From assembly GCA_002172675.1 (NCBI GenBank), contig NETF01000146.1, positions 1 through 62,247 of the forward strand: a stretch of 62,247 nt of DNA, given 5' to 3'. Position numbers and translations under genes: made by a program. This DNA comes from an unicellular cyanobacterium SU3 (GTDB taxonomy: Bacteria > Cyanobacteriota > Cyanobacteriia > Cyanobacteriales > Microcystaceae). The first letter of the stretch is position 1. The number at the start of each line of letters is the position of its first letter. The notes below the pieces were generated by a model that did not search any database, had not been told where the DNA came from, and saw only the letters and a list, made by a program, of their open reading frames with translations. Shown here one piece after another: positions 62,247-62,247 of this stretch.

Positions 62247-62247
62247 T

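Noticed and set aside
1-62247. CRISPR arrays
   Set aside because: No series of regularly spaced identical repeats was found; the short tandem repeats seen are heptamers or 10-mers without spacers.

Overview
The window looks like a chromosome segment of a unicellular cyanobacterium of the Crocosphaera/Cyanothece type. Reasons: low-GC DNA studded with the HIP1 octamer GCGATCGC; a cyanobacterial RpoZ, a DUF1818 protein, a DUF3386 protein, a lipid-A-disaccharide-synthase-related protein and Vipp1; and many interspersed short repeats, heptamer repeats and IS remnants. Species assignment is inference from gene content, not from a database search.

Layout. 1-4096: cell-surface carbohydrate genes (GT-C glycosyltransferase, sulfotransferase, DxD glycosyltransferase) followed by a decayed MBOAT acyltransferase start. 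4097-10250: housekeeping block with ilvE, rpoZ, DUF1818, tRNA-Pro(GGG) and the secE-nusG-rplK-rplA-rplJ-rplL ribosomal operon with an L10 leader. 10382-12212: a probable RiPP locus, a 110-aa secreted-type precursor followed through an intergenic hairpin by a radical SAM/SPASM maturase. 12545-18858: three short-chain dehydrogenases, a rhodanese without its catalytic Cys and a large GH63/MGH1-type glucosidase. 19018-21231: a convergent type II restriction endonuclease and beta-class DNA methyltransferase. 21463-23990: a wrecked cobalt-uptake operon in which cbiO and a 5'-truncated cbiQ are separated from their cobalamin riboswitch by an IS5-type remnant. 24123-30784: MacB-type permease plus HlyD-type adaptor, DUF3386, OmpR-type regulator, LapA-like protein, Coq4-like protein, Nudix hydrolase and an OB-fold lipoprotein. 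30876-38840: folD, a lipid-A-synthase-related protein, a repeat protein, a GH13 enzyme, a Rieske ferredoxin and NAD kinase. 39052-39473: a pair of inverted 37-bp hairpin repeats beside an ISAzo13-type fragment. 39643-45637: aminotransferase, thioredoxin, vipp1, tyrS, a ferritin-like protein and an FTR1 iron permease. 45761-52878: a membrane ligand-binding protein, a membrane vWA protein and a 1113-aa tubulin-like GTPase, interrupted by an IS630 element and a HepT toxin remnant. 52969 to the end: a two-RCK ion channel with an altered filter, an FeS-type photolyase, pyruvate dehydrogenase E2, DoxX, MITEs, a truncated GIY-YIG gene and a broken pilin-like gene.

Most promising for novelty: (1) the radical SAM RiPP locus, whose precursor has a GrrA-like leader but no glycine-rich core; (2) the sensor/vWA/tubulin-like module; (3) three 37-bp repeats with invariant arms around a 17-bp perfect hairpin that differs in every copy. 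The clearest evolutionary story is the loss of the riboswitch-controlled cobalt transporter by IS5-associated deletion.
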